A stretch of 64,000 nucleotides of DNA from Delphinus delphis (GCF_949987515.2 NC_082692.2:84639488-84703487); one strand, 5' to 3'; shown: positions 1 through 13,350, numbered from the stretch's first letter. Notes: generated from the sequence alone by a model not told the origin. Program-made: numbers and translations.

Positions 1-1344
1 CTCTTGGGTGATGAGATGACATTTGAATTTTTTTTTAAATGTTTAATTATGTAGAAATCGCTGGGTATCCTTTTAAGGCACTGGCCACCTTTAGGCAGGA
101 AAGTCAGTATTTCGGGTGACCCGAGGTGTGCAGCAGGCCTGCGAAGAGGCAGAGGGAGCGTGTTCCATCCTGCCCTCCGAACAATGCTCACCAGTCTCCC
201 TCCCGGCCCACGCCACCCTCCTGTGACCCTAGGCTGACACACCCTCATGTCAAAACCTTCTTTACGCCTGCCCTCTGCTGGTAAGCCTGCCAGGACTAGG
301 ACATTTCGACTACCTCAACTTATTCCAAAGATAACTTTCAAAAGCTGGAGAGAGAAAGGCCACGTAATGAACTATTAACTGGAATATATAAATTAAGACA
401 CTTTAAAAAAACGGGGGGTGGTGGTGGGAGGAGACGCAGAGGGTGAAACATGGCACCTTGAATGTAAAAATGCCCATCCGTCTACTCTACTGCCGGCTGG
501 CTCAGAGCACAGGAGTGCCAAACTCTGTATTTTAGCTCACCTAAGAGAACAACCTGTATTACTGCCGGGCATCTTGCCTCCTCCTTTGCTCCCTCTCCGG
601 GGAGAGGTATGTCGGTGCATTTTCAATAAAACACCTTCTTAGCAGTAAAGGGCCACTGTTCCCATTTCAGTGGTCCCTAAGGTTTCATGATACAGTATAT
701 TTAGCTGGCTTGCGGCTCAAGTTTTCCTCAGGCATTCATAAGATCCATACAGAAGGAAGAGGGATAAAAAAAAAAAAAAAAGGAGGAAAAGAAGAGCTTT
801 CGTCTATCCTTTGTTTAAGTAAGACAACAGTTAACTCCGAGATTGATGAGCTGGCGTGAGTCCCCCCCAAACAACGGGACGCGCTGCCAGGCTCGCTCCC
901 CACGACAGGTGCCCTGGTGTGCGAGCCAGGCGTGTAGGGAGGAGGGCTCTGGGCATCAGCTGGTGAATTTCCGCGGCAGCAAGCAAGGGTTGAAGGAGGC
1001 AGCTCCTGTCAGCGTCAATGGGAGGCACGAGGCCTTACAAATCCCTGCATCCCATTTCAAAAATATATCTCCAAGACGGGAAAATGAAGCTTCGCAGTTG
1101 CAACCTCAGAAGCATTCAGGAAGTAGCACTCTTGACAGCGCTTTAGATGCCGAGTAAATGCTCTTATAACGAACACGCGACGCAGCTGACAATAAATCTT
1201 ACACCAGGGAAGCCCGTGCAGGGCTGCGGAATCCCCTCGAAAGATAATTGCCTTCCACACTGTGTGGCATAGAAATTGTGACATCGAAAACCCTTTGTGG
1301 GGCCCTATAGCTCTCTATGGCTTTTCTTTCCTTAATAGTCACCG

Positions 1345-1347
<3 letters not shown>
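1..1347. other. Intron, no recognised repeat
   Basis: Apart from a poly-A run at 766-781, I recognise nothing. The part 840-1240 is richer in GC and CpG than the surroundings (for example 'aacgggacgcgctgcc'). Confidence 0.5.

Positions 1348-1417
<70 letters not shown>
1348..1417 (+). repeat. (CA)n microsatellite, about 35 units, uninterrupted
   Basis: A pure 70-bp CA tract. The two overlapping ORFs (TH and CV repeats) are translations of it. Confidence 0.98.
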
Positions 1418-1419
<2 letters not shown>

Positions 1420-3194
1420 CTGCCTTGAAAAGAGACCACAGAAAAATCCAAAGATTTGGTCATCTTTCCTAGAGAAAAGTGAGGAGGGCAGTTCTTGGCA
1501 GGGGACAGGGGATGGAAGTGGGAGGCTGGGAAGAGAGGAACTGTGTACGGACTCAGGGACAGAATCTGAAGCAGGACCTTAAGGTCCACAACCCTCAGCG
1601 TCCACTTCCCACTCTTTGAAAGCTCAGGTAGTTTCGCAAACAATTCCAAATTAGGAGTCTCCCAACAGGTCCATCAACAGGTAGGCAGATCTTTTCTAGT
1701 CCAAAGTGGCCTCAAGTGCTCCGTTTAACCCTGAGACGGTGTAGGAGTATTAGACAGGACACGGGGGTCTGTCAATGACATTGTCATGAGCCAACAGTGT
1801 GAATGTGCTCACATCCCCTCACCTCTCTGAGACTCCACACTTCACCTAAACAAAGAGAAAGATGGATAAGATACTCTCCATTTTTTCTTTAATAATAATA
1901 ATAACAAAAACTATCACTACTAACTACTTATTATGTGTCAGGTACACAGTTTACCCTAGCAGAGGAACTAATTTCTAGGTACTTTTAGCTTACAATTAAT
2001 ATCATATATAAAACTACCAAGGATATAGTTAAAAAATATAAACAGTATTTGAGAACTCTTGAATCTTTGGCACTATTGTGTCAACAGAATGTCAGGGAAC
2101 AAAGGGAGGGAAAACTTTTTTGGAAAACAACTCAAAATCTCTTATTCTGATTCTCTCTAGGTCATAAACCCTGTGAAACATCAGTAACTCGTGCTCCACT
2201 GAATAAGTCACTAACATGCTTTAGGACTTGGTGAATTGAGTGGGGGTCTCAGAGGAGGAGGCTAAAATCACCTGATTTCCAAACCTATTTATGCCCTTTT
2301 TCCTTGTGATTTTTTCCCCTCTTCTTTAACCATCAAAGCTCTCTCTTTCCATCACGCCTGCTCCCACCAAAACAATGTTCTCAATTTCTGGTCCAACCTC
2401 GCAAGCCATTCACCTGCTTCTGTCTGTTTCCTATCGGAAAGGAGAGAGGAAAGCTTTATGCGCCAGGTAACTACTGGTGGGGGCTGGCATTTCCATCTCA
2501 GGTTGAAGCCACAGGTAAGGTTTGGGCTGGACGAAAAGGGAAATTTGCAAGGAAGCATAGCATCACAGAGATGTTTAGATTCCTTTGGAGATCTGATAAC
2601 TCTCGTCTTAAGAAAATGCATACAGAAAAGCAAGACAGTCCAGCCTGCAGGCCAATTATTTATTTTTCATTGTTTTAAATGGCATTTCATCCCTCTTGAG
2701 GAAAAGCAATAGATGAAGCAGGAAGCTTTCAGGTCATACAGAACTTTGTTCTTTTCAGACAAATAAGGTATTGTGTGTTTGAACAATAGGAGGAATGTCT
2801 AATTGATCTTAATTAAATTCAGCGAGGTCCAATTTTTGAGATGGGTCAGGACACATCTATGTAATGTCACAACCCAACAGGCCAGGCCTTTGAAATCAGG
2901 GAGCTCTGTGGCGAACTGTCCTCTGACACCCTTTCTTATCCATTCACCATCCCACTGCCCTACCAACTTCTCCCCTCCAACTTTTCTTCTCTCTACCTCA
3001 GGCTACTCCTGACGTCTTCCCGGCTCGGCACATACAGTATAAAACATCAACAGCCATAGTCCTTCCCTCTGGCCAGCCTTCTGAAGCGGCAAAGCCCCGC
3101 CACATACTCCCTCCTCCTTCTCATGATAACCTACCGAACAGGAATCCTATTTTATATATATATACCGTGGCACGTGGAGAAGGTTACCTGGAGT
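1418..3194. other. Intron with possible diverged MIR traces
   Basis: An (AAT)n stretch at 1892-1904 and 'cttattatgtgtcaggtaca' (1928-1947) hint at an old MIR. The rest is unassigned single-copy-looking sequence. Confidence 0.45.
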
Positions 3195-3325
3195 TTGCAG
3201 TGCGAGAGATGCAGGTTTGAATCCAATCTTTGCTACTCACCGGCAAACTAGGGAGTCACAAAAGTTCATTTTGTTTGTATTTCCTCATCTGTAAAATGGG
3301 AGCAATTATCTGCCTCGCAGTGGAC
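3195..3325 (+). mobile_element. MIR SINE fragment
   Basis: The text 'gcaggtttgaatccaatctt' followed by 'tttcctcatctgtaaaatgg' is the MIR core order on the plus strand. Confidence 0.72.
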
Positions 3326-3789
3326 AGAGGTTTCTTTTATTACTTTTGAGGTGTGTGTGTGGGGGTGTCAATCTTTAAACTCAGTTTCCCTGATTCGAGA
3401 GCACTGGTGTGCATCTTTGATCTGGTACCTGGCGAGCACCTGGTCACAAGTGCCTAGCGCCCAGCAACCTCTCCGGTGTCAGCAAGGAGCCTCGTCTGAG
3501 GTCACCTGGCTGGTGGATGAAAGAGGAGGGGTGTGATTCTCCCCGCCAGAGCTCAGTCCTGCCTTAGGGAGCCTCTCGCTTCCTGGTTACGGAGCTCAGG
3601 TGACTTTGAGATAAGAGCTAAGAAAACAAAGCCCAAAGCCAGTCACGATCAAGGAGGCGGGTGTTGGGAGTACTGAAAACAGCCTGCCGGCTACAAATCA
3701 GGAGGTGTGTACCAGGACCTCGGAACAGGGTTTGCCAAAGAAAGGGAAAAAGAAGGGCTGGTGCCTGGTAACAGGATGGCTGAGAAATG

Positions 3790-4010
3790 CGGCACATATT
3801 TACCGGGAGCTCGTGATGGGTTTGGCACTTTCCATAATACCTCTTAATCCTCAAAACAAGCCTCTGAGGGAGGCATTATTGTGCCCACTTAACAGATGAA
3901 GAAACAGGCTCTCAGAGTTGAAATGACTTATCCAGTATCTCACAGCTAGTAAGGAGAGGAGTGGGACCTGAATGACTCTGAAACAAGGCTTCTGTACCAT
4001 ACGCCAAGCT
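3790..4010 (-). mobile_element. MIR SINE
   Basis: The text 'taatcctcaaaacaagcctc', 'acttaacagatgaagaaaca' and 'tatctcacagctagtaagga' is MIR read in reverse. It is nearly the full core and conserved enough for confident recognition. Confidence 0.8.
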
Positions 4011-4554
4011 GGAGACCAGGCTGAGGGCTAGAACTAGGCCTGGAAGAACAAAGAGGCGGGTCCAGTTTTACTCACTTGGCAAACAGATGTGACAAAGAGC
4101 CACTGATTGGTCAGCGTGAATAGAACCTGAAATAATACAAAGGTAAAATTCTGATAGCCTCTTTGCTTCTTACAGGAATCCACAGTGACAACCCTGGTCC
4201 ACCACGTGAACGTGAAATTGGCCCTGAACCTGTCTGTAGCCACAACCGGGCTGGGAGGAGAGGCAGTGGAACAAGGGCTCATGCGCTGTCTTGAGTTACT
4301 TCTCCTTGATTAAGGAACCCCTCACACTCCCATTGCCATTATTGAGAAGAGACGGACACACAGACAAACAGGTAGACAGACTTTTCGTCTTCTTCCAATA
4401 CATCGCTGGGCACCAGGCAGTGTCCTAGCAGCCCTAGCCTGGACGGGGCTGGAGCTCTCCTGGCAACAGCATCTTAGATATAAAGATGGAACATCACGGT
4501 GATGGGACTGATCATAAAAGGCACCCACTTCCCTATGACAGCTCTGGAGAGAGA

Positions 4555-4735
4555 CTGCTATGGGTCCTAATGCTGGCTGTACCACTTCCTGACTGTACTT
4601 TTGGTAAATGATTCGTCTCTAAGTGCCTCAGTTTCTACATCTACGAAGGGAACTAATCCCAGGACTTTTCCCAGAGGGTTGTTACAAGGATGAAATGTGA
4701 TAAAATGGGTCAATGCCTGGGAAACACTTAAATGT
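4555..4735 (+). mobile_element. MIR SINE
   Basis: The text 'tgtaccacttcctgactgta', 'aagtgcctcagtttctacat' and 'gagggttgttacaaggatga' follows MIR order on the plus strand. It begins about 550 bp after the start of a reverse MIR at 4.0 kb. Confidence 0.75.
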
Positions 4736-6734
4736 TTCCTAATACCATTCTTATTGTTACTACACACTGCTTTTCCTTCAATCTTTTCCTTTCGCTATAA
4801 TGAAATACTGTACCAGAAGGCAAACTGTTTGCTTCGTTTTATTTTGTTTTTTTACTCTCGTCGACCTCTTATTTTTCTGTGACGTGGTATCAACCCTAAC
4901 TCCAAACTTGAACTAGGTAGCAGTAGCCCTTTCGTCCAATGAACCTTAACAATGCAAGGAGGCACTTGGTTGTTTTGTTCTTTAAATCCAGGGTCATGAG
5001 GCAGCCCCACTTCTAGCTCCAGGTCACCGGGGTTCGCCAGATCCCCCAGCCACGTCATCACTTGGGGGTGTGGAGGTGTTTGCTGATTTCTTAAATGAAT
5101 GCTCAAGGACCCACTGGGATAATCCGTGGAGGGGTCTGCCCTGAGCGCTGAGAACACACAGGCTGGCCAACGTGAGACGTAACTTACGGAACCCTCAGTC
5201 TGTGTTTGGATGATACTTTGCTACACTGTCTCTGGGAAGGGAAAGCCTTTGGTGGGACCTCAGCCACCACGGCCCCGGAGGGGGCTCCGCTTACACCCAA
5301 ACAATCAGGGCTCTCTGACCTAATGAGCTGCTTTTAAGCTCCCTTTCAACGTTTCCAACACCCTCATCACCCAAGGTAAGGAGTAGAACCCTCTCAGTGT
5401 TCTCAGAGTGCATGGCATGGCGTCAGCCATCATTTGATCATCTGCTGAATTAAAAAGAGAGAGACACCCAGGCAAAGGGCAGAGAAGAGGGGCTCTCTCC
5501 TTGGCCTTAGGGCATAAAGGGGCTTTGAGAATAAGACAAGGATTATGCTGCATATTTAAGGATAATGGGTCTGTCCCAGGTAGTTGGGCAGGCAGGGCTG
5601 GGGAAGGATATTTCAGCTACTGGGAAGAGTGTGTACACATGTTCACACGGGAGACGGCATGAGCCATTAACACCGGGCAACTGCAAGGGATTCAACAAGG
5701 CTGGGGCAATTATAATTCCTGCTACAACTCCCTTTCTTTGAGATCAAAGGGTTTTTCTTCTTTTTCTCAATTTCACCCAAATTTCTCATCTCAAAAATGC
5801 ATTCATCTCTTCCTCTCCTCATTCTTCCCATTCAGGGCATGGTCTCTGCTCTTCATCTAGATCATGTCCAGTATGTAACATGATCTCTGCCAACCTTGAT
5901 CTGAGCTGGCTCAAACACCCCCCCCCCCCACACTTTCCCCTAAGTCTGCAGAGGGTGGTGTTCTGTATTCTTATCGTGGCGTGCTCTCAAACCCGTTGCT
6001 TCCGATCTTTCCGATCCAGGGATTTTGACTCCGTGAGTTTTTGGAGGGTGAGTCTGACACAGAAACAAAAGTATGGATGCTAAGGGGCACAGACTCAAGG
6101 ATGAGATATTTTGGTCACCAAAGGGTCTAAATAACGCTGCATCAGATGTGGACATCTTATCATACAGTCAGATAGAACGAAAGCATGAAGAGAATCCACA
6201 TCTAATACAGGGGCAAAACTTACAAAGTGTTAAGGTCTTGTATGCTAAGCCCTCAGAGAGGAAAGAGAGCTCTAAGAAAACCAGCACAGTCAAGACCGCC
6301 ATTGGCCTTGGACACGTCACTCCCTCTGGGCAGCAAGGCTCCTATCCCTCAACCTTGAGGTCTGGTCTTGGTGCGAGTTCTCCGAAGGCAGCCTCACTGT
6401 GCTGGGGTGAAGGTGGCTCTCGCTCATTTTTATTCACGTGTTCCTTTTGAACTAAGTGGGTGCAGGAAGGACAACTCAAGTCCTATCTAGACCTGTGAAA
6501 TCACACGTTATAGAAAAGGAGAAAGGAGCCGCGTCTGAACAAAAAATACTCCTCCATTAGGCAAATCCTCCTCCTCGAAAGAAAAACAAACACACGTACA
6601 CATGTAAGACAGCGGAAGAGGCCACTCTACAACTCAGGCATCTTCTCGCCCATGGCGCTAACTCTGGGGGTGGTATCACTTCCCTGAGCTGCTGCCGCAT
6701 TTACTGTCTATGCTGGACATTTCCACATTCCATC
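4736..6734. other. Intron, no feature recognised
   Basis: A C12 homopolymer lies at 5918-5929. The longest ORF (6073-6450, 125 aa) has no recognisable motif and no splice context; I treat it as chance. Confidence 0.5.
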
Positions 6735-7010
6735 AAATAGTAATTAACTCACCAAATGCCAAAAAGAGTGCCTGGTACATAATAGCCCCTTAACAAATAT
6801 TTGATGAATTTATAAACAAATGAGTAAACAAACGAATTGATGTTTTCTCTTTCCCTCTCCTTTGTTCGTTTTTTCCTTCCTTCTCTCATTCTATTTGTTT
6901 CATGCGCATATTTTTTCTAAACTATAAGCTCCAAGAGACAAATTCCACACTCCTTCTTCTTTCTCAACTTGTAGTATAGGGCTAAGAAGAAGTAACTAAG
7001 TGCATGTTAA
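6735..7010 (+). mobile_element. Old L2/MIR-related remnants
   Basis: The text 'agtgcctggtacataatagc' with 'aacaaatatttgatgaattt' (6765-6810), and 'ctataagctccaagagacaa' (6921-6940), resembles L2 3' ends. Two separate fragments are likely. Borders are vague. Confidence 0.5.
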
Positions 7011-10000
7011 AATAACAGCATCTCTATATGCGCCACGCATATTCAACGGCAAGACAGGCACCTCCATGTCACCAAGTCAGGGGCTAAAATCTTGTCGATG
7101 ACAATTTCGTGATGGAGTGACCTCACATGCCAAAAAAAAAAAAAAGAAAAGGACTTATATAGAGCGATCAATGATCAGTCAGATTCTCTGAAAGTTTAAA
7201 AAAGACAAATTGAATATTAACTATGATTCAAGGATTACATGAACCACTTCACATTTTATAGCTGTGAATAAACTCCATTAAGTCCAATACAAGTCCAATA
7301 CATGCAGTAGTCCTGTACCTACTGCAGGTCAACAGCGATCCAGATATTTTAAAAAAAATCATCCGTCTTCCATTTGTCTTGCTAATTTCGTCAAATAAAA
7401 AGAATCCTGAATGGAGATAAGGCTGGAAGGGCGGGAAAAGCGATTTCCTGAGCTGCTGCCAACACCAGACACCCTGAAAAAGGATGTTCATTGCTCGAGG
7501 CATCTCTGCTTCATTTGTCTCTGCTACTGGAGGCTCTTGCCTGACGCAGGAAAAAACCTAGAGAAAGGCCACAGCCCACACTTCATCAGGGCCACAGAAC
7601 AGCCACAAACAGTGGCTGAACACCCAGTGCTGGCAAGACCTTACTTCTCTTTGGTCACCTGGATTCTGGGAATTGCCCACTGAGGGAACCAAGTTAACCC
7701 CAAGGGATGATTCAATTTAACCCTGCACCAGAGTGATTCTGCCCCTTCCTACCAGGGCCTCACACTGTCTTGGTTTTGTCCTTCCCCTTAAAGTACCAAA
7801 TAAGACCTGGTTTTGTTTCAGAGATCAGGACAGCTTTTGACACGTCACGTCCAAGGCCTTCCGCTCTGGTCTGCTCCTACCCCCTTCAAATGCAGCATCC
7901 AGAAATAAGCACAGCAGGCCAAGCGTCATCTGTCCCCCAAGGAGGACAGAGCCTCAATTCTTCATTACGCTATTAACGCAGCCTAGGGTCCTCGGTGCCC
8001 CCCGCCTCTCAGTAGGGCACAATTGGCTCCTACAGGTTTTACAATCATCCCCTAACTATCACCTGAACCATTGGCAAGTTAGAGCTCTTTACTCTGCACT
8101 TGGGCAAGGGTATGGGCTGTGCATTTATTCCCGTGAAAGATCTTTTTCATTTTGATCCAGAATTCCAGCCTGCTGAGACTTTTAAAAAAAGCATGATTCT
8201 TCAGCTCCGAATATTAACTCTTCCTTAACCTTCTTCCACATGCAATTTGTGCCATCGCTAAATGGCTAGAATCGCGCGATTTCAGATGTACTGTGCACAG
8301 TTTTCTTAATGTGTGTACTCCAGTGTTTCGTAACATCTAAACTGGAGTTGCTACCGTTACTATTTGACAATTACCAAGAACAGTTTCACACCAGGGGTCA
8401 TTCGCATTTATCTGTGGTATCAGCCTACTCCAGACCGAAAGCACCAGGCGATGTCGGGCGCAGTGTCAGTGTCGACCCCTCCCGTCACCTTCACATGACA
8501 CCTAACACGCTGCCTGCATCTTAGTACGTGCTTCAAAGACAAATGTTTCTCAATGCAGAAATCAACAAACTTATTTAATCGGTGCCACAATCCAGATGCT
8601 ATGATTAATCTACATTTAACAGATGGGGAAACTGAGGTCAAGAAAGTTAAATAACTCACTCAGTAAGCACCCTGTTACCTGGAGCCAGCATTTAAAAATA
8701 ACGCCTGGAAAGATTAAACAACTCGTGAAAGACACCCTAATTGCTCATTTCAGAGCAGGTGCCCCAAACTGGGTGTTGTGCCTCTTTTTCTCACGTCTCA
8801 CTGGTGTGTGTGAGGCCATAGCTCCCAATCACCTCTCCCACCAGCTTTCTTTTCCTCTTTTCTGCAGAAACAGACGTGGCTGAAGAAATTTCCAAATTAA
8901 GACTTGGCAATGCTTTCTATATTCTTGTTTCCTAAACCTATAAATCAAAAGTGTCTAAACAGGTCATAAATGTTCCTTGGCGATATAATGGGAAAAGTTC
9001 TGATTTATGGTGCCGGTGGAATAATTTTAAATAATTACATAAGAGTTTTGAAAAATGCAATTAACACCTTTAGAAGTTTTTTGAAATGAAAATGAATCTC
9101 TGGAGATGACTGTTCCCATACATAAAGATAGCCAGTTAAAAAATAAAAATAAAGCTACAAGATGCAACCGTGTCTGAACGATCCTATGGAGACAGGGTAT
9201 AGGAGCTTTTATTTTCAATGGGAATTCACCAGCATGACCGCATCAATACATGTTTTAACCCTGCCACCTTATCACACGACAACAACACAATTAGCCTATG
9301 TCATTACCAAACATCAAAATTAAATCACCAAATAAGCATCTTGTCTCTATTCAGCCCCAGCTGATGCCTCTCTCCCTCTGTACTGGTTTGACACATCCTA
9401 CCACACTGTCCTTTGGAACACTTCACATCCTCCTACCTGCTCCTGCAAATCTGGCCAATGTTCTTTCCTTCCTCTTTCTCTTCATTTGTGATTCATCTCC
9501 TCCTTCAAAATCCAACCTTCTACAGATGAAGTCACTCCAAACATCTTTCCTTAACCCTAACTTCCCTGGGTACCAAAGAATGTCTCACACCTGAATCTCC
9601 TTCTTCAGGCTTACCAAGCAGTAGGAGTTATGGTTTTACTTGATGAACTAACGTCTCAAGCTCATTTCGGCTAACAATCCTTCCCCTCTCTCCCTCACTC
9701 AATAGTCTTCACTTTGGCCCATCTTACTAACACCCTCTCTGAAACCGTGACCTCCACGTTCAACTCTGGAAGTAGCAAAACAAGGCCATTTCAGACTAAA
9801 CTGACTTTTGAATCAAGTATGCACTGCTAAATGCTACCTGTTCTTTATTTTCTAGATTTATCTTGGATTAGAAAACTAAACAATACTGAAGCAGACCTTG
9901 ACTTTCCTCAGGGTTCTTTCAGATCCAAGGGTCCAAGGTATCTCCCTAGTTGTTTCCATCACCCGGACGTAGTACACTCAGCGACTACACAAAGAGAAAC

Positions 10001-10077
10001 TCTCGGCCACCATCCTGGCCATGAGAACGAAGAAAAAGACTCAGAATCATAGAAACTTTGATCTGGAATAGATGGAG
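7011..10077. other. Intron, mostly unassigned
   Basis: Besides the MIR at 8.6 kb, only a poly-A run (7132-7144) and pyrimidine-rich sequence at 9330-9600 resembling an L2 remnant are visible. Confidence 0.45.
8555..8700 (-). mobile_element. MIR fragment
   Basis: 'tttaacagatggggaaactg' followed by 'aaagttaaataactcactca' is a reverse MIR core. Confidence 0.68.
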
Positions 10078-10245
10078 AGATCATTTTAAACCCACCCCCT
10101 CATTTTCCAGATGAGAAAACTCATGCCCAGGTAGGAAAAATGACTAGCCAAAGGTCATACATCTGAGTAGTTACCGGCAGAACCGACACCAGAACCCAAA
10201 ACTTCTGACTGCTAATTAAGCATTCTTTCCATTGCCTCATACCAC
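10078..10245 (-). mobile_element. MIR fragment
   Basis: 'cattttccagatgagaaaac', 'gccaaaggtcatacatctga' and a degenerate 3' part place this as a reverse MIR. Confidence 0.7.
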
Positions 10246-10487
10246 CTGGCAGGGGAGATATACGAGGAACCACAAAAACTAAAATAATCAACCTCCAACA
10301 CAACACTCTGTTTTGGTTGGGGGACAACAGTCTTTCTGTATTTGGTGGAATGACCGGTACTTTTTATTTTAACTACAAATTATGAATGAAAAATAAACTG
10401 AATTACCAAAGGCACAGAAGGTCAAGTCAACTTCTACTTTTGTCTAAAACTCACATAACTCTACTTGACCAGTAATCTAGGAGACAC

Positions 10488-10675
10488 TAGTCCCCTGTGG
10501 CTATCTGTTTAAGTCAAGTAAAATAAAATAAAACAAAAAATTCAGTTTCTCAGTCATACCAGCCACATGTGAGGTACCTAATAGCCAATAAGGTTAGAAA
10601 CTACCATAATGGACAGCAAAGATGTAGAATAGTTCCATCACTGTAGAAAATTCTATCAGACAACGCTGAGAGTGT
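10488..10675 (-). mobile_element. hAT-like MITE of the 'actgtccaatagaa' family, second copy
   Basis: In the reverse sense to the copy at 19.3 kb, it reads 'cctgtggctatctgtttaag', 'ccagccacatgtgaggtacc' and ends 'gaaaattctatcagacaacg', the complement of the family head. It is degenerate, with approximate edges. Confidence 0.7.
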
Positions 10676-10779
10676 AGAACATGTTATGAGACGAGCATAA
10701 TATGAAAACCATGATAAATATGAAGTCTAAGCTTGAAATGCGGACTTTTTTTTTTTCAGCACAAAGGGACTTGCAGAAC

Positions 10780-10905
10780 TATTCTAGGTCTTTGGTTTCT
10801 GATGAGGAAACCGAGTCCTAGGAAATTAATTTACACGGCTCTCCCGAGCTTTGGGAGCAGTGTGTCACAGGGTTGGGACTGAATGTCAAGTTACCTAACT
10901 CTTAA
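10780..10905 (-). mobile_element. Degenerate MIR fragment
   Basis: 'tgatgaggaaaccgagtcct' and 'tcacagggttgggactgaat' keep the spacing of a MIR core read in reverse. Strongly diverged. Confidence 0.5.
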
Positions 10906-12168
10906 GGAAGTGATTTTTCCACTAAACTTGCTGACTGGCTCAAAGTAACGATATGGTACGCCTCACCCTCTTTAAGGTGATGTGGGGTAAGACGTCTACG
11001 CAGCATCCACTCCTCCATCTTCGAAAAGGACAACTGAGGTACAACCACTTCCCCATATTGATTCTGGATCTATGTGGTTTTAATGGAGCCAATCTATCCA
11101 GGGTAATCTGGAGGTGGGCACATGGCTCACAGTCCCAGCCAATCAGCATATTCCCAACCCCTTGACCACAGTGATTGGTTCATACACAGATGACTCAAGT
11201 CATTCAGTCAATTCAGAGATTTTCGTTGGAATTACTGGGCAAGAGACACCGATTTTTTGCCCAGAGTTGCTAAACTGTAAATGTGTCAGTCTGGGGCTCC
11301 CAGGAGCCATCCTGCTCAGCAAAGGGAAAATCTGACAAAGAATGAAGCCAACACAAAAAGAAAGCAGAACAAAAAATGGAGCTAGACTAAGTCCTGATAA
11401 CATTGCCCAGTCCCAGCTGTGTCTGAGCCCAGGCTAACCCTTGAACTTTCAAGTTCTGTGGGCCAACAGACTTGCCCCCATTACCAACCAGTCTAAGTTG
11501 GGTTGTGACATTTGCATCTGACTAATGCAGGTACCTCTTTCCACAGGGAGATTAGGAAGTAGTTATATTAATACATTCAATCAACCTTGAAAAGCACAGC
11601 AAGAGGGAAACACCAAATTATAAAGCACATGATGGCAGTAGCAACTCTTGGTTCATGTGATGCCATTCTGGGAGGGATTCCCCAAGTCAACCCCAAGTAT
11701 ACTCAAACTGTCCCAGCCACGGATCAATCACTAAGTTTCAATTCACCATATGTGCATTTTTCTTTCAGTCACCCAAATCTACAAGTCTCTTATCAGGTGG
11801 GCCTGCAACTTCACTTTAAAAATCAACAGAATGCCTCCTACTCACATAAGCCCTGGGAATTTCTTCAAGACATTTCACCGTCTTAAAAAAACAAACAAAC
11901 AAAAAAAAAACACACAAAGAAATCCACCCCCCACGGTCTCATGATGAAAGTATAATTAAGACTTCGTGGTCCAATGGGTTTTCACTCAAAATTCTTTTAC
12001 TGTCCTTTCCCACAAACCTGGCACTAACTCCTCACTCCTGAATTCGACATTAAAGCTTCTCTTTTTTTCTAGGTCCAATGGGCCAAACTATGACAATCAT
12101 ACTTTCATAGAGTCTGGCAATAAATGATTTACAAATTCTGTTAGCAACTATTTTATTTCATCCACATA
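10906..12168. other. Intron, no feature recognised
   Basis: An A-rich stretch (11885-11912, AAAC units) is the only simple sequence. ORFs of 99 and 73 aa have no recognisable content. Confidence 0.5.
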
Positions 12169-12606
12169 CAGTTGGCCCTCCTTATCCGTGGGTTCCTCAT
12201 CTTCAGATTCAACCAACTGCCAATCGAAAATATTCAGGAAAAAAAAAATTTCCAGCAAGTTTCAAACAAGCAAAACTTGAATTTGCCGCAAACAGGAAAC
12301 GAGTTATGTGACATTTACACTGTATTAGGCATTACAAGTGATCTACAAATGATTATATAGCTGGGTTACTTTGTCGTACAGGAGAGACTAACACAACATT
12401 GTAAAGCATTTATACTCCAATAAAGACATTAAAAAAAAAGAACCTATCAATCAATCAGTCAATCAAAATGAATCAAGTTCATGGGAGGATGTGTGTAGGT
12501 TATGCACCAGTACTACACCACGTTACATAAGGGACTTGAACACCCTCTGACTTTGGTATCCAAGGGGTCTTGGAACCAGTCCCCAGTGGAAACCGACTGA
12601 GGACTG
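12169..12606 (+). mobile_element. MER2-type Tigger DNA transposon split by an L1 tail
   Basis: The left terminus 'cagttggccctccttatccg' sits after a TA and the right terminus ends 'gaggactg' before a TA, the TA target of Tc1/mariner elements. The internal text ('aaaacttgaatttgccg', 'ttatgtgacatttacactg', 'ggatgtgtgtaggttatgc', 'aagggacttgaacaccc') follows the MER2 consensus as I remember it. It is nonautonomous, with no transposase. About 110 bp in the middle are foreign (see the L1 tail entry). Confidence 0.85.
12358..12470 (+). mobile_element. L1 3'-end fragment inserted inside the MER2 element
   Basis: The segment reads 'cacaacattgtaaagcattt', 'atactccaataaagacatt' and then A-rich plus TCAA/AATC-rich sequence. 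This is the end of the cetartiodactyl L1 3' UTR with its polyadenylation-type AATAAA. Short similar sequences AAATGATTATA and AAATGAATCAA border it and may be the target-site duplication. It is heavily 5'-truncated. Confidence 0.8.
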
Positions 12607-13244
12607 TAATATAGGGACATACATTCTGTCTTCCCGGTGGCACCTTTCAAAATGTCCAGCGTGTAAGTTATATTGTTTGCAATCAGTTACTGAGACCAGG
12701 CCATATCAACAGGATAGGTTTTCACAGATGAACCTCCCCTTAAATAATGTTAATTCTAAAAGGCTTTAATCTCTCCTTTATAAAATGATTTTTTTTAAAA
12801 AACTCAAAAAATTAATCATTGTTTGGGCATAAAATAGTTGTTCTCTGTTAGTGGTTTATTTATTTCATTCAATGATCTTTCTATCCAGCTCATCAACACC
12901 TTGGAGCTACTTCTGTTCTTCCATTTCACTTTTTCATTTAACCTTAATTAGCTTTTTCATTTAACCTTACTAATGTGTGGCATTCAGAATTTCAGTTATT
13001 CTCCTATTACTATGAAATTCTAGCCAAAAATGAATGAGGTCCTATGGCTTAAGATTTTTACTAACAACATTAATAATAACCTGGTGTCTTAAAGTCATCA
13101 TAAACAAGTCCATCATAACATTATCAGCATCTTTGGTTAAGCGCATGTCACATGCTGGGTGTCTCAGGCTGGATGCCCTATGTTCCAGTTTTCAAATGGT
13201 CCTTGCCTTCAGCTCCTCAGGTGGTTACCAATTGTAGCCACTTC

Positions 13245-13350
13245 ATAGAAACACAAACAAAAGTGGAAAGGTCAAAGATCTTGCCCAAGGTCACAGTGGC
13301 AGGTCGGGAAACAGACATGGTCCTCTTGTACCTCTTTTAAAGCCAGGCTA
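13245..13350 (-). mobile_element. MIR fragment
   Basis: 'cttgcccaaggtcacagtgg' followed by 'aggtcgggaaacagacatgg' is the MIR 'cttgcccaaggtcacacag' landmark. Confidence 0.68.

Noticed and set aside
1262..1649. ORFs with TH or CV repeats (also 36820-37149, 41493-41753, 45170-45586)
   Set aside because: Translations of CA/GT or GA microsatellites.
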